A stretch of 54,799 nucleotides of DNA. It comes from an uncultured Lewinella sp. Its GTDB lineage: Bacteria > Bacteroidota > Bacteroidia > Chitinophagales > Saprospiraceae. The position numbers and the translations under genes are program-made. Positions 28,149-36,369 of the stretch are shown piece by piece. The DNA lies in NCBI GenBank assembly GCA_913057785.1, contig CAJXPD010000028.1, forward strand, positions 1 to 54,799. The letters are read 5' to 3'. The notes below the pieces were generated by a model. The model did not search any database and was not told the origin of the DNA. It saw only the letters and a list, made by a program, of their open reading frames with translations. Each line of letters opens with the position of its first letter. The stretch's first letter is position 1.

Positions 28149-29165
28149 ATGAAGCAAGGACGAATTTTCTTTCGAGCTGACGGGCATCAAGGAATGGGAC
28201 TAGGACATGTAGTCCGATCCATGGCATTGGCAGAAATGCTCAAAGAGGATTACGATATCGTCTTTGCTTCGCGAAATCCGTTAAGCAGTCTCAAACAGCA
28301 AATTCAAGCCCTCGGGATTGAACTGTTGGAGTTACCCTGGCCCTCAGAGGACTTGGAAGAGGCAAAAATACTATGCGATCAGTTCTTACGGCAAGAGGAC
28401 ATTGTAGTATTGGACGGCTATCACTTTACTACATCCTATCAAAAAAGAATCATGGATAAAGGGTGTAAACTGGTAGCCATAGATGACATCCATGCCTATC
28501 CATTCCTAGCAGACGTTGTGATTAATCACGCTCTAGGGATCGGCAAGGCGGATTATGAACTCGGCTCGGAAACGCTTCTTAAGCTCGGCACCAAATTTAG
28601 CCTCCTTCGAAAGGAATTTCGGTTAGCCAAAAAGCGTTCGCAAGAATCCTTTTATAACGGCCCAATTCTCCTTTGTTGTGGCGGAGCTGACCCAAAGAAC
28701 GACAGTCTTAGAATCTTGAAGCAGCTTATAGCTCTGGAACTAGGTCAAGCCATTCATCTGGTACTAGGTGCCGCCTTCGATTACCACCTCGAGTTGGGTG
28801 CTTATCTAGAGCAAGGACCCAAGAAGCAGGTCATTGTTCATCAAGATCTGTCAGCTAGTTCCTTGGTGAACTTATTTCAAGTGTGTCCAACAGCTATTCT
28901 TCCGCCAAGTACAATTGCTTATGAATATCTAAGCATCGGAGGCTTATTATACTTGGAAGTGATTGCAGATAATCAGGTGAGGATGTTTGAAGGTTTTGTC
29001 AAGCTTGGTCTGGCGAAGCCATTTTCGGAACTCCAAGCCACACCCGATATGAATACAAACCATTGGCATATGCTGCTACAGCATCAAGCCACTTATTTTG
29101 ACGGTCAACAACAAGCTCGTTTTAAACAAATTTTTAAAGAACTAACGGTCGCTGTTACGGCTTGA
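28149..29165 (+). CDS. pseG: UDP-sugar hydrolase of pseudaminic acid synthesis
   Basis: Removes UDP from the diacetylated altrosamine intermediate. GT-B-like protein of 338 residues with the PseG/SpsG N-terminus RADGHQGMGLGHVVRSMAL, in which His20 is the expected catalytic histidine, VAIDDIHAYPF near 115, LCCGGADPKND near 176, and PPSTIAYEYLSIGG near 255 in the UDP-binding half. In the textbook order PseH acetylates before PseG acts; no PseH-like acetyltransferase lies in the block, while a PIG-L deacetylase follows 17 bases downstream. Confidence 0.9.
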   Translation: MKQGRIFFRADGHQGMGLGHVVRSMALAEMLKEDYDIVFASRNPLSSLKQQIQALGIELLELPWPSEDLEEAKILCDQFLRQEDIVVLDGYHFTTSYQKRIMDKGCKLVAIDDIHAYPFLADVVINHALGIGKADYELGSETLLKLGTKFSLLRKEFRLAKKRSQESFYNGPILLCCGGADPKNDSLRILKQLIALELGQAIHLVLGAAFDYHLELGAYLEQGPKKQVIVHQDLSASSLVNLFQVCPTAILPPSTIAYEYLSIGGLLYLEVIADNQVRMFEGFVKLGLAKPFSELQATPDMNTNHWHMLLQHQATYFDGQQQARFKQIFKELTVAVTA

Positions 29166-29182
29166 CCTAATTTAAAACGAAC

Positions 29183-29893
29183 ATGATTACAACATTAAGA
29201 GGAAAAAAGATCTTGGTCGTTGTTGCCCATCCAGATGATGAGCTACTTGGACTAGGAGGTACTATGAATCGTTTGATCAACGACTACCAATGTGAGTGCC
29301 GAGTGATCATACTAGGGGAGGGGATTACCTCTCGAGCCGATCAAAGGGACCCTGAAATATGGAAAAAAGAACTGGAAATCCATCGTTCCAATATTCATAG
29401 TGCCCAGGCCGCTATCGGCTATCAATCCGTAGGAATCTATGATTTCCCAGACAATCGATTTGACAGTGTTGATTTATTGGATGTTATAAAAGTCATAGAA
29501 AAAGAAAAACAAGAATTTCAACCAGAAGTAATATTTACCCATCACGGTGGGGACGTAAATATTGATCATCAAAGAACCTTCGAAGCAGTAATTACGGCCA
29601 CCAGGCCGATGGCTCATGAGAAGGTCAAAACGATTATCACATTTGAAACACCATCAGGAACGGAATGGAGAGCCGCTTCTGATCCAAAACACTTTATTCC
29701 TAATCTCTTCTTCGAAATATCTGAAGAGAATTTACAAGCGAAGATCAAGGGCATGGAAAGCTACGAATTTGAAAAGCGGCAGTATCCACATCCAAGATCT
29801 CCGGAAGCCCTAAAAATTTTAGCGCAAAGATGGGGCGTAGTAGTAGGCAAAACATTAGCGGAAGCATTCATGCTCATCCGCCATATAGATTAA
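29183..29893 (+). CDS. PIG-L family N-acetyl deacetylase
   Basis: Zinc-dependent deacetylase of 236 residues in the LmbE/PIG-L family. The AHPDDE metal motif (15-20) and the second site THHGGDVNIDHQRTFEA near 112-128 are intact. These enzymes remove acetyl from GlcNAc-type groups on lipids, small molecules or nucleotide sugars. Placed directly after pseG, it could make a deacetylated variant of the pseudaminic precursor or act on the growing unit. Cytoplasmic, no signal peptide. Confidence 0.88.
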   Translation: MITTLRGKKILVVVAHPDDELLGLGGTMNRLINDYQCECRVIILGEGITSRADQRDPEIWKKELEIHRSNIHSAQAAIGYQSVGIYDFPDNRFDSVDLLDVIKVIEKEKQEFQPEVIFTHHGGDVNIDHQRTFEAVITATRPMAHEKVKTIITFETPSGTEWRAASDPKHFIPNLFFEISEENLQAKIKGMESYEFEKRQYPHPRSPEALKILAQRWGVVVGKTLAEAFMLIRHID

Positions 29894-29962
29894 CTCTGCC
29901 TTCAATAGTTCAACAAGCTTTACAAATTTACATCGTTCATTTTCCACGAAACCTGAAACCCA

Positions 29963-31690
29963 ATGATCGCTCTCATTTTGTCTTGGATTTGTATAGGATG
30001 GCTATCCCTAGTGCTCGGGGTTGCTGTCCTTCGAGGCCTTAGGTCGCTTATCGGACGCGCTGAAGATGAGTCACTCTCGATAGCACCAGATTATATACTG
30101 TTATTTGGTTTTGCTATCAGTACATTTTTAGTAAGTCTTACCTCCTTAGTCTATAGAATAAACTGGGAGGTAAATGTTCTTTTTCTACTGTTTGGCATTT
30201 TCTTACATTTTCGTCATCGAAACAGTATAGAGGACATATTGCTTGAGCTGCAAAAGGGATGGCAACATGCTCATTTATGGCTGAAGCTATCCTTCGGAAT
30301 GGTCATCTTGGTTGCTTTATCAGCAACCATTATAGAGGTAGCAGAGACTGATACCTGGTTTTACCATGCACAATCCATGCAATGGATCAAAGAGTTCGGT
30401 GTTGTACCAGGACTAGGAAACGTCCATGGCCGTTTTGCATTCAATTCCAACTACTTCGTGATTTCGTCATTCTATGCCTTCTGGTTCTCTCCAGACCAGG
30501 TCCTTTTTCCATTGGGAAGCTTCTTTTTTATCTTGCTTAGCTTCCGGCTTCTCGTTAATCTTGAGGAAGCTAGAGCTGCTGGAGATCACCGTTGGCTAGT
30601 AGTTTATGGATTATTGATGCTGCTATTTAGTTATCAATCCATTTTGTTACTCAGTAGTACTTCTACTGACCTCATTTCCTGTATCCTGATCATCTATATC
30701 TTCTTGCTGTTTTTCGACACCTATCAGCAAAAAGAAAGGGACTACGAAGAGTTAATATTGTGGTCCATGGTAGCGCTTTCGGTAACCTTTAAGCTGAGTT
30801 CTTTGATCATTGTGGTAATGCTCTTGCCGACTTTACCACGCGTGTTCAAGACGAGAAGGTTTATTCCCTTAGCAGGCATAGCCATACTAATTGGGCTCCC
30901 ATTTATTGCTAGAAATATTATTCTAAGTGGATATATACTCTACCCATTTCCTGATATCGATGTACTTACCGTAGATTGGAAGATCCCTATTGAAGAGGTT
31001 AAGTTCGAGAAAGACTTAGTAGAAGGATGGGCTAAACAGCCTTATGGTTCTTCCGGTATGGAGAAGTTTGAGGATATTTTAAGTATTCTAGAGTATTCCT
31101 TTACGGATTGGATTAAAGTATGGTGGCCGGCGCAATCCTTAAAGTGGAAGTTTTTTATGCTTCTATCATTGCTGCATATTCCGCTGATCTTCTTTAGTTG
31201 GATACGCAAAGAATATCGATATACCGTCGTGTTTGCTGCCTTAGCTCTAAATCTGCTGTTTTGGTTTGATCAAGCTCCACAACCTCGCTTTGCCTATGGT
31301 TTCTTGTTTTTTGGCGCAGCACTGATTTTGGGTTATTTAGGTAGCCCGATAATAAGGTGGATTAGACCTAAAAAATCTATCTTTATTGTATTGCTATTGG
31401 CGTTACCCGCTTTGTTTGTAATCAGGGAAGAGATAGTTTTTACAAACGCGGATCTTTCAGTGGTTTTCCTACCCAAATATGAAACTGAAATAAAGACGCA
31501 GGAATTTGCAGCGCATAATTTCACCTTGAATATCCCCTCTGAAGAGCCGCCTGCAAGTATTTACTGGTGCTATAACTCTCCACTCCCTTGCACACCATTA
31601 CCGAAGGAGAATCTCGAAATGCGGGGAGATACCTATAAACATGGATTTCGAATCCGGAACAATACAAAAACAATTAGCAGAACTGAATGA
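29963..31690 (+). CDS. LIC_10190-like multi-pass membrane protein, probable GT-C fold
   Basis: Membrane protein of 575 residues with many hydrophobic segments and a final soluble tail of about 80 residues. The first large loop carries ETDTWFYHAQSMQWI followed by GLGNVHGRFAFNSNYFV (about 128-170), an acidic-loop arrangement typical of GT-C glycosyltransferases, which use polyprenyl-phosphate sugars outside the membrane. The next gene is a remnant of a polyprenyl-phosphate sugar synthase, the usual supplier of such donors. The specific family name is from memory and should be treated as probable. Confidence 0.65.
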   Translation: MIALILSWICIGWLSLVLGVAVLRGLRSLIGRAEDESLSIAPDYILLFGFAISTFLVSLTSLVYRINWEVNVLFLLFGIFLHFRHRNSIEDILLELQKGWQHAHLWLKLSFGMVILVALSATIIEVAETDTWFYHAQSMQWIKEFGVVPGLGNVHGRFAFNSNYFVISSFYAFWFSPDQVLFPLGSFFFILLSFRLLVNLEEARAAGDHRWLVVYGLLMLLFSYQSILLLSSTSTDLISCILIIYIFLLFFDTYQQKERDYEELILWSMVALSVTFKLSSLIIVVMLLPTLPRVFKTRRFIPLAGIAILIGLPFIARNIILSGYILYPFPDIDVLTVDWKIPIEEVKFEKDLVEGWAKQPYGSSGMEKFEDILSILEYSFTDWIKVWWPAQSLKWKFFMLLSLLHIPLIFFSWIRKEYRYTVVFAALALNLLFWFDQAPQPRFAYGFLFFGAALILGYLGSPIIRWIRPKKSIFIVLLLALPALFVIREEIVFTNADLSVVFLPKYETEIKTQEFAAHNFTLNIPSEEPPASIYWCYNSPLPCTPLPKENLEMRGDTYKHGFRIRNNTKTISRTE

Positions 31691-31730
31691 CCCCCTGCCT
31701 ATTTCTCTAGATGAAAAATTTTAAGAACCA

Positions 31731-32409
31731 ATGAATTTCACTACGCTTTCTATCATTATTCCAGCTTACAACGAAGAAGCTACTATTCACTTGATCTTGG
31801 ACCGGGTTAAAGCAGTTCAACTGATCCAGGATATTCAAAAGGAAATCATCATAGTCAATGATTGTTCCAAGGATGATACAAAGGGGGCTATACATCGGTA
31901 TATGCAAAATAACCCTGAGCTCGATATGAAATACTATGAGCATACAGTTAACAAGGGTAAGGGTGCTGCATTGCATGGGGTCAAACCCGCATCGAATTCT
32001 ATTCTTTTGGCATTCCATTGGAAATAAGTTTCTGACCGGTCTTTCCAATATGTTTACCAATCTGAATCTGACAGATATGGAGACCTGTTACAAACTCTTC
32101 AATACCAAAATGATCCAAAGTATTCATCTGCAAGAACAACGCTTTGGCTTTGAACCTGAAGTGACTGCAAAAATTGCCAGGATTCCTAAAGTGCGTATTT
32201 ACGAGGTAGGGATTTCCTATTACGGCAGAACCTATGAAGAAGGTAAGAAGATCGGGTGGCGAGATGGTTTTCGAGCCATTTACTGCATCGTTAAATACAA
32301 TCTGTTTAAACGCAGAGCTTACAAAAAAGCCTATGCAAATATTTCAGCTGCTGATTTCCGTCTAGATGGTTTGCAGTTGAAACCCCGAGAACTCACCAAA
32401 ACAATTTAG
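31731..32409 (+). pseudogene. Polyprenyl-phosphate glycosyltransferase broken by an internal deletion
   Basis: Family 2 glycosyltransferase (dolichyl-phosphate mannosyltransferase-like). Its start is intact ([41 protein letters not shown]), and so is its end, in a different frame ([59 protein letters not shown]). Compared with intact relatives the region between GAALH and MGSNPHR is absent, roughly 40-50 residues with the catalytic acidic motif, and the join is out of frame at about 31974-31977. The first frame then stops at 32027. This cannot make an active enzyme unless the deletion is an assembly error. Confidence 0.85.
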
Positions 32410-32428
32410 TCGAGCGCGGAAAGCTCGA
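32410..32428 (+). terminator. Small hairpin after the broken glycosyltransferase
   Basis: TCGAGC and GCTCGA form a six-base stem with a seven-base loop right at the stop codon, followed by ATTATTTATT. It could be a weak terminator or attenuator before the gene at 32447. The T content is modest. Confidence 0.35.
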
Positions 32429-32446
32429 ATTATTTATTGTGACCTT

Positions 32447-33205
32447 ATGAGAGATTTTACCGTAGAGATTTACAAAGAACTCTTGCAGGCCCTGAAAGCA
32501 GCAGGATATACTTTTCAGACTTTTTCGCAGTATCTTCAAGTACCAGCGGAAAAATCCATTATGCTGCGGCATGATGTGGATGACAGAAAATTGCACTCTT
32601 TGGCTTTTGCTCGTATTCAACACAGCATGGGAATCGTCGGAACGTACTACTTTCGAATGGTTCCAGAAAGCTTTGACGAGCGAGTTATCCGAGAGATCGA
32701 GGAGCTGGGGCATGAAATTGGCTATCATTATGAGGATATGGACTTTGCCCAGGGAAACCCTGAAAAGGCCATTGAATTATTTGACCAGCACTTAGGTAAA
32801 TTGAGATCCGTCGCAGAAGTATCAACGATTTGCATGCACGGAAGTCCCAGATCCAAATATGACAACAAGGATGTTTGGAAGTTTTATGACTACAAATCTT
32901 ATGAGATTATAGGTGAGCCATATTTCGACCTGGATTTTGATGAGGTCTTTTACTTGACAGACACCGGGAGAAGGTGGGATGGTCACAAAGTAAGTGTGAG
33001 AGATAAGGTCAATCAATCCTTTGACCTTAATTTTCACCATACCAGTGAAATCATTAACGCACTTAAGGCTGGTGGTATGCCTGATAAAATTATGTTCAAT
33101 TTCCACCCTCAACGCTGGACTGATAATTACAAGTTGTGGATGAGGGAGAAATATATTCAAAAAATAAAAAATATGATAAAATACTTTGTGATTCTAATGC
33201 GATAA
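32447..33205 (+). CDS. Deacetylase-fold protein, RHDxD type
   Basis: A 252-residue protein of the polysaccharide deacetylase superfamily in a branch where the catalytic motif is IMLRHDVDD (about 38-46) in place of TFDDG. Other conserved points: TYYFRM, EIGYHYEDMDF with a histidine near 98, CMHGSPRSKYDN near 128, and MFNFHPQRW near 216. These match metal and substrate positions of the fold, so activity is plausible. The paralogue at 34650 has the same layout. It is the last gene before the 344-base gap and has no signal peptide. Confidence 0.75.
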   Translation: MRDFTVEIYKELLQALKAAGYTFQTFSQYLQVPAEKSIMLRHDVDDRKLHSLAFARIQHSMGIVGTYYFRMVPESFDERVIREIEELGHEIGYHYEDMDFAQGNPEKAIELFDQHLGKLRSVAEVSTICMHGSPRSKYDNKDVWKFYDYKSYEIIGEPYFDLDFDEVFYLTDTGRRWDGHKVSVRDKVNQSFDLNFHHTSEIINALKAGGMPDKIMFNFHPQRWTDNYKLWMREKYIQKIKNMIKYFVILMR

Positions 33206-33549
33206 ATAAAAAAAAAGTTTATATTTGTTCTAGAAAGCAGTAAAAGTGACAAGCAATCTGCTAGCACTTCTGCAGTCCCAACTTATTTCGACCTCACTCT
33301 AATGTCCCTTTCTATAAAAAGAGTACACACTCTAACCCAGATTAAAGGCTATTTACCCCCTCCCTTGACTATATAACTACGCCTATTTTAAAGAGCAACA
33401 CAAGGAGACAGTTGTTCCGACTCAACTCTGTTGATGACCGGTTGAACTGCAAAGTCTATCTAACAAGCCATTAAATTGAATTCCCCTCCCGCATTAACCC
33501 TGCCCTAGGCAGGATGTATTCCTATGAGCATTATTAAACTGTTCAATAC
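33206..33549 (+). other. 344-base gap: probable promoter and long leader
   Basis: No gene of normal size. It holds a perfect -7-like box (33220-33227), a small repeat AGAGT/ACTCT (33320-33333), a pyrimidine-rich stretch, a six-base stem CCTGCC/GGCAGG (33499-33513), and the start of a 16-codon ORF at 33524. If transcription starts near 33235 the leader is about 315 bases, unusually long for this locus. It separates the initiating sugar transferase from the genes before it. Confidence 0.55.
33220..33227 (+). promoter_or_regulatory. Candidate -7 promoter box
   Basis: TATATTTG matches the Bacteroidota -7 consensus TAnnTTTG at every fixed base, just after an A run. The nearest upstream TTTG (33185-33188) is 31 bases away, longer than the usual 17-23, so the -33 half is not convincing. 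Confidence 0.4.
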
Positions 33550-33574
33550 ATGGTTTTCTTACAAACACTATTAA
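33524..33574 (+). CDS. Possible 16-residue leader ORF
   Basis: ATG at 33524 opens a frame reading MSIIKLFNTWFSYKHY and stopping at 33572-33574, 22 bases after the sugar transferase start at 33550, in another frame. It could couple translation or act as a leader peptide. Short ORFs occur by chance, so support is weak. Confidence 0.25.
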   Translation: MSIIKLFNTWFSYKHY

Positions 33575-34638
33575 CAACAAAAGTCCAAAAGAAAAACGCT
33601 CCAAATGTGTCTGGTGAATTCGCCAGTCTATTTGATAAGTGGGTGAGGATTCAGTCCGAGGAGGAAGCTCGAGTAATTGGATCCGTTTCTGAGTTAAATA
33701 TGTTGCATGCCAATGCAGCGACTAACTTCGAAAAGGCAAGGGAAAGTTGTATTATCAGCACAAAGCAGATTAATAATGTACGCTTTGTGAATAAATTCTT
33801 CGAAGCCGTTAATCAACGCTTGCGTGTAGGAGGATACTTTATCGGTTATGTAGAAACTGCCGATCAACGCAAAGCACGGCTAATGGCTAAATATCCAAAG
33901 CCATTTAATAGAGCTTATTGCTTCATGGATTACTGGGCCAAACGAGTCTGGCCGAAACTTCCTTATTTAAAGCACTATTATTTCCTAATGACAGGCGGTC
34001 GAAACCGTGTGATCTCCGAGATGGAGTCTTACGGCCGTTTATATTCTTGCGGTTTTCGACTGATAGCTGCAGAAGAATTTGAGGGAAAGCTATATTTCGT
34101 GGCCAAGAAAGAGGGAGAACCAGATTATAACCAAGAAGCTACCTACGGACCTCTAATCAAACTAAAGCGTGTAGGTAAGAAAGGTAAGCCCATCAAGGTA
34201 TTGAAGTTCCGCACGATGTACCCTTACTCTGAATACATTCAAGAATTGGTGTATGAGCGAAATGGTTTAGGTGACGGGGCTAAGTTTAAAGATGATCCTC
34301 GGGTAAATTCTGCGGGTAAGTTTATGAGGAAATATTGGCTGGATGAGTTACCTATGCTGCTTAACCTGTTAAAAGGAGATGTGAAAATCTTTGGAGTACG
34401 TCCGATTAGCCGACATTATTTTAGCTTGTACAGCAAAGATTTTCAGGAATATAGAACCAAATTCAAGCCAGGCCTAATCCCGCCTGTATATGTTGAAATA
34501 CCAAAAAGTGTAGAAGATACGCAAGACATCGAGGAACGGTACCTGAAGGCTTATGAAAAGCAACCCTTCCTTACTGATTTGCGCTATATGTATCGCTTTG
34601 TAACCAACATCCTATTTAAAAAGGTAAGAAGCCATTAG
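33550..34638 (+). CDS. Initiating sugar transferase with extra N-terminal domain
   Basis: A 362-residue protein in two parts. The C-terminal part (about 190-362) is the WcaJ-like bacterial sugar transferase domain that loads the first sugar-1-phosphate on undecaprenyl phosphate: IKVLKFRTMYPYSEYIQ, DDPRVNSAGKFMRKYWLDEL, LLKGDVKIFGVRPIS and FKPGLIPP. The N-terminal 185 residues are not the usual transmembrane domain; they look like a decayed methyltransferase-type domain (NVRFVNKFFEAVNQRLRVGG, YFIGYVET, GRLYSCGF), an arrangement known from other Bacteroidota but not characterised. An in-frame stop at 33535 fixes the start at 33550. It is the only initiating transferase in the window. Confidence 0.88.
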   Translation: MVFLQTLLTTKVQKKNAPNVSGEFASLFDKWVRIQSEEEARVIGSVSELNMLHANAATNFEKARESCIISTKQINNVRFVNKFFEAVNQRLRVGGYFIGYVETADQRKARLMAKYPKPFNRAYCFMDYWAKRVWPKLPYLKHYYFLMTGGRNRVISEMESYGRLYSCGFRLIAAEEFEGKLYFVAKKEGEPDYNQEATYGPLIKLKRVGKKGKPIKVLKFRTMYPYSEYIQELVYERNGLGDGAKFKDDPRVNSAGKFMRKYWLDELPMLLNLLKGDVKIFGVRPISRHYFSLYSKDFQEYRTKFKPGLIPPVYVEIPKSVEDTQDIEERYLKAYEKQPFLTDLRYMYRFVTNILFKKVRSH

Positions 34639-34649
34639 TACTAGAAACT

Positions 34650-35384
34650 GTGAACAACCAAACCATATTAAGTCCGGCCACCTATTTAGGTGATTATCGA
34701 GAATTATTGCAAGGTTTTCTTGATGAGGGATATGCCTTTCGTTTTTTTGGCGAACAGGAGAAGCAAGAGGGAGAAGTTATCCTTCGACATGACATAGATT
34801 TTGATACGCATATGGCTTTGAAAACAGCTCAGATTGAAACAGATCTGGGTATTCAGGCTACTTACTTCTTTTTGTTAAGATCAAATTTCTATAATATATT
34901 TTCGGCAAGGGACTTCGACCAGGTTCTGGCTATCCGGGAACTAGGACATAAGATTAGTATCCATTTTGATCCTTTGATTTATCAGGATTTCCACCAAGGC
35001 TTGTCCCAGGAAATCGAAATCTTTGAGCGGCTGTTTAAGGAGAAGGTGGATATAATTAGCTTGCATCGGCCGAACGAGTTCTTTCAGACTTATGATGCTC
35101 CTATTCATGGAGTTGAACATACCTATCAAAGTAAATATTTCAAGGAAATTAAGTACATTTCGGATTCAACAGGGGTCTTTCGATTTGGTCATCCTTTTGA
35201 TTCTGAAGAGTTTGCGCAAGGAAAATCTATTCACTTGCTGATTCATCCGGTTTGGTGGGTCATGCAGGGCGTATCCAATTTGGATAAATTGCGCAAGTAT
35301 TATGAACAAAGAAAGGAAGACCTGAAAATGGATTTTTACAACAACTGTATTCCTTTCCGACAGATTTATGAAAAAATACGATAA
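34650..35384 (+). CDS. Deacetylase-fold protein, RHDxD type
   Basis: Paralogue of the protein at 32447, 244 residues. VILRHDIDFDTH (about 46-57), ATYFFLLR, KISIHFDP near 108, SLHRPNEFF near 134 and HLLIHPVWW near 200 align with the same positions. It starts with GTG at 34650, 11 bases after the sugar transferase stop, and overlaps the formyltransferase gene by 17 bases. A role in removing an acyl group so that the formyltransferase can act on the amine fits the gene order; not proven. Confidence 0.75.
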   Translation: MNNQTILSPATYLGDYRELLQGFLDEGYAFRFFGEQEKQEGEVILRHDIDFDTHMALKTAQIETDLGIQATYFFLLRSNFYNIFSARDFDQVLAIRELGHKISIHFDPLIYQDFHQGLSQEIEIFERLFKEKVDIISLHRPNEFFQTYDAPIHGVEHTYQSKYFKEIKYISDSTGVFRFGHPFDSEEFAQGKSIHLLIHPVWWVMQGVSNLDKLRKYYEQRKEDLKMDFYNNCIPFRQIYEKIR

Positions 35385-36363
35385 CATTGCATTTTTTGGC
35401 TGCAAAGCCACCTCGCGCTTCCTCCTAGAAAACCTCCAGCTTCCATTTCCCATTAAGTATTTAATTACGATTGATTCCGCAAAGGGAGAGAAATTCCAAG
35501 TGGCGGACTATTGTGATTTGAAGACCTTTGCCGAATCCAAAGGAATAGAGGTTTATCAGGCCCGCTATTACAGCCTCAAGCATGAAGAGGATCTTACCCG
35601 TATTAAGGACCTGCAAATAGATATAGCATTTGTGATGGGGTGGCAGCGACTCATCCCCGGCGATATACTTGCTTCCATGACGGTTGGTGCATTTGGTATG
35701 CATGGAAGCTCCATGAATCTGCCATTGGGGAGAGGTCGATCTCCAATGAATTGGTCCATCATAGAAGGGCGTAAAGCTTTCTATACAAACCTGTTCAAGT
35801 ATGATCCCGGGGTAGACTCAGGAGACGTTATGGATACGTTTAAGTTCGAAGTAGGCGAGAAGGATACGGCTGAGACCATGCATTACAAGAACACGCTAGC
35901 TATGAAATACCTGATTGAGCGTAATATCGAACGCTTGGTCAGCAATGATTTTCAGGTATTTGCACAAGATGATGCTATTACTCCCACCTATTACCCAAAA
36001 AGAACTCCAACAGATAGTCTACTGAATTGGAATCAAGAGGTGTATGCCTTGGAGCGCTTCATAAGGGCGGTTACTAAGCCCTTTAATGGAGCTTTTACCT
36101 TCCTCGGTGACCAAAAAATATCTATTTACCAGGCTCAGGTATTTGACACCCATGATTTTGGATACCAGCAAGCCAAGCCCGGGACAGTGGTGGCTGTCTT
36201 CGACAATGGTAAGTTCCTGGTACGTTGTTACGGTGGCTTACTACTAGTCTCCGATTTTGAGACGGAAGCAGCCATTGTCAAGGGCAGCAAGTTTCATAAT
36301 AATGGAATGGAACTCAAAGTTTTCCCAAGAAATGAACTCGGGTTCTTTGATGTTCCAGAATAA
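35368..36363 (+). CDS. Formyltransferase-family protein, likely sugar N-formyltransferase
   Basis: A 331-residue protein of the methionyl-tRNA/ArnA formyltransferase family. The core shows IDIAFVMGWQRLIPGDIL (84-101), MHGSSMNLPLGRGRSPMNW (111-129) and YDPGVDSGDVMD (145-156). His112 and Asp150 of the usual Asn-His-Asp triad are present, but the Asn position is Gly110. It is not the housekeeping Fmt, which is about the same length but has a different C-terminal domain and genomic place. It most likely formylates an amino sugar of this polymer with N10-formyl-tetrahydrofolate. Last gene of the locus, followed by a strong hairpin. Confidence 0.85.
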   Translation: MKKYDNIAFFGCKATSRFLLENLQLPFPIKYLITIDSAKGEKFQVADYCDLKTFAESKGIEVYQARYYSLKHEEDLTRIKDLQIDIAFVMGWQRLIPGDILASMTVGAFGMHGSSMNLPLGRGRSPMNWSIIEGRKAFYTNLFKYDPGVDSGDVMDTFKFEVGEKDTAETMHYKNTLAMKYLIERNIERLVSNDFQVFAQDDAITPTYYPKRTPTDSLLNWNQEVYALERFIRAVTKPFNGAFTFLGDQKISIYQAQVFDTHDFGYQQAKPGTVVAVFDNGKFLVRCYGGLLLVSDFETEAAIVKGSKFHNNGMELKVFPRNELGFFDVPE

Positions 36364-36369
36364 GGAGTG

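Noticed and set aside
31936..32409. Separate small gene for the second half of the broken glycosyltransferase
   Set aside because: Its first 13 codons are only the out-of-frame reading of the first half; family similarity begins at MGSNPHR and lacks any nucleotide-binding part.
1..36363. Mobile element or phage origin for the polysaccharide locus
   Set aside because: No transposase, integrase, flanking repeat or tRNA is visible, although such loci often move between strains; there is no direct sign within the window.
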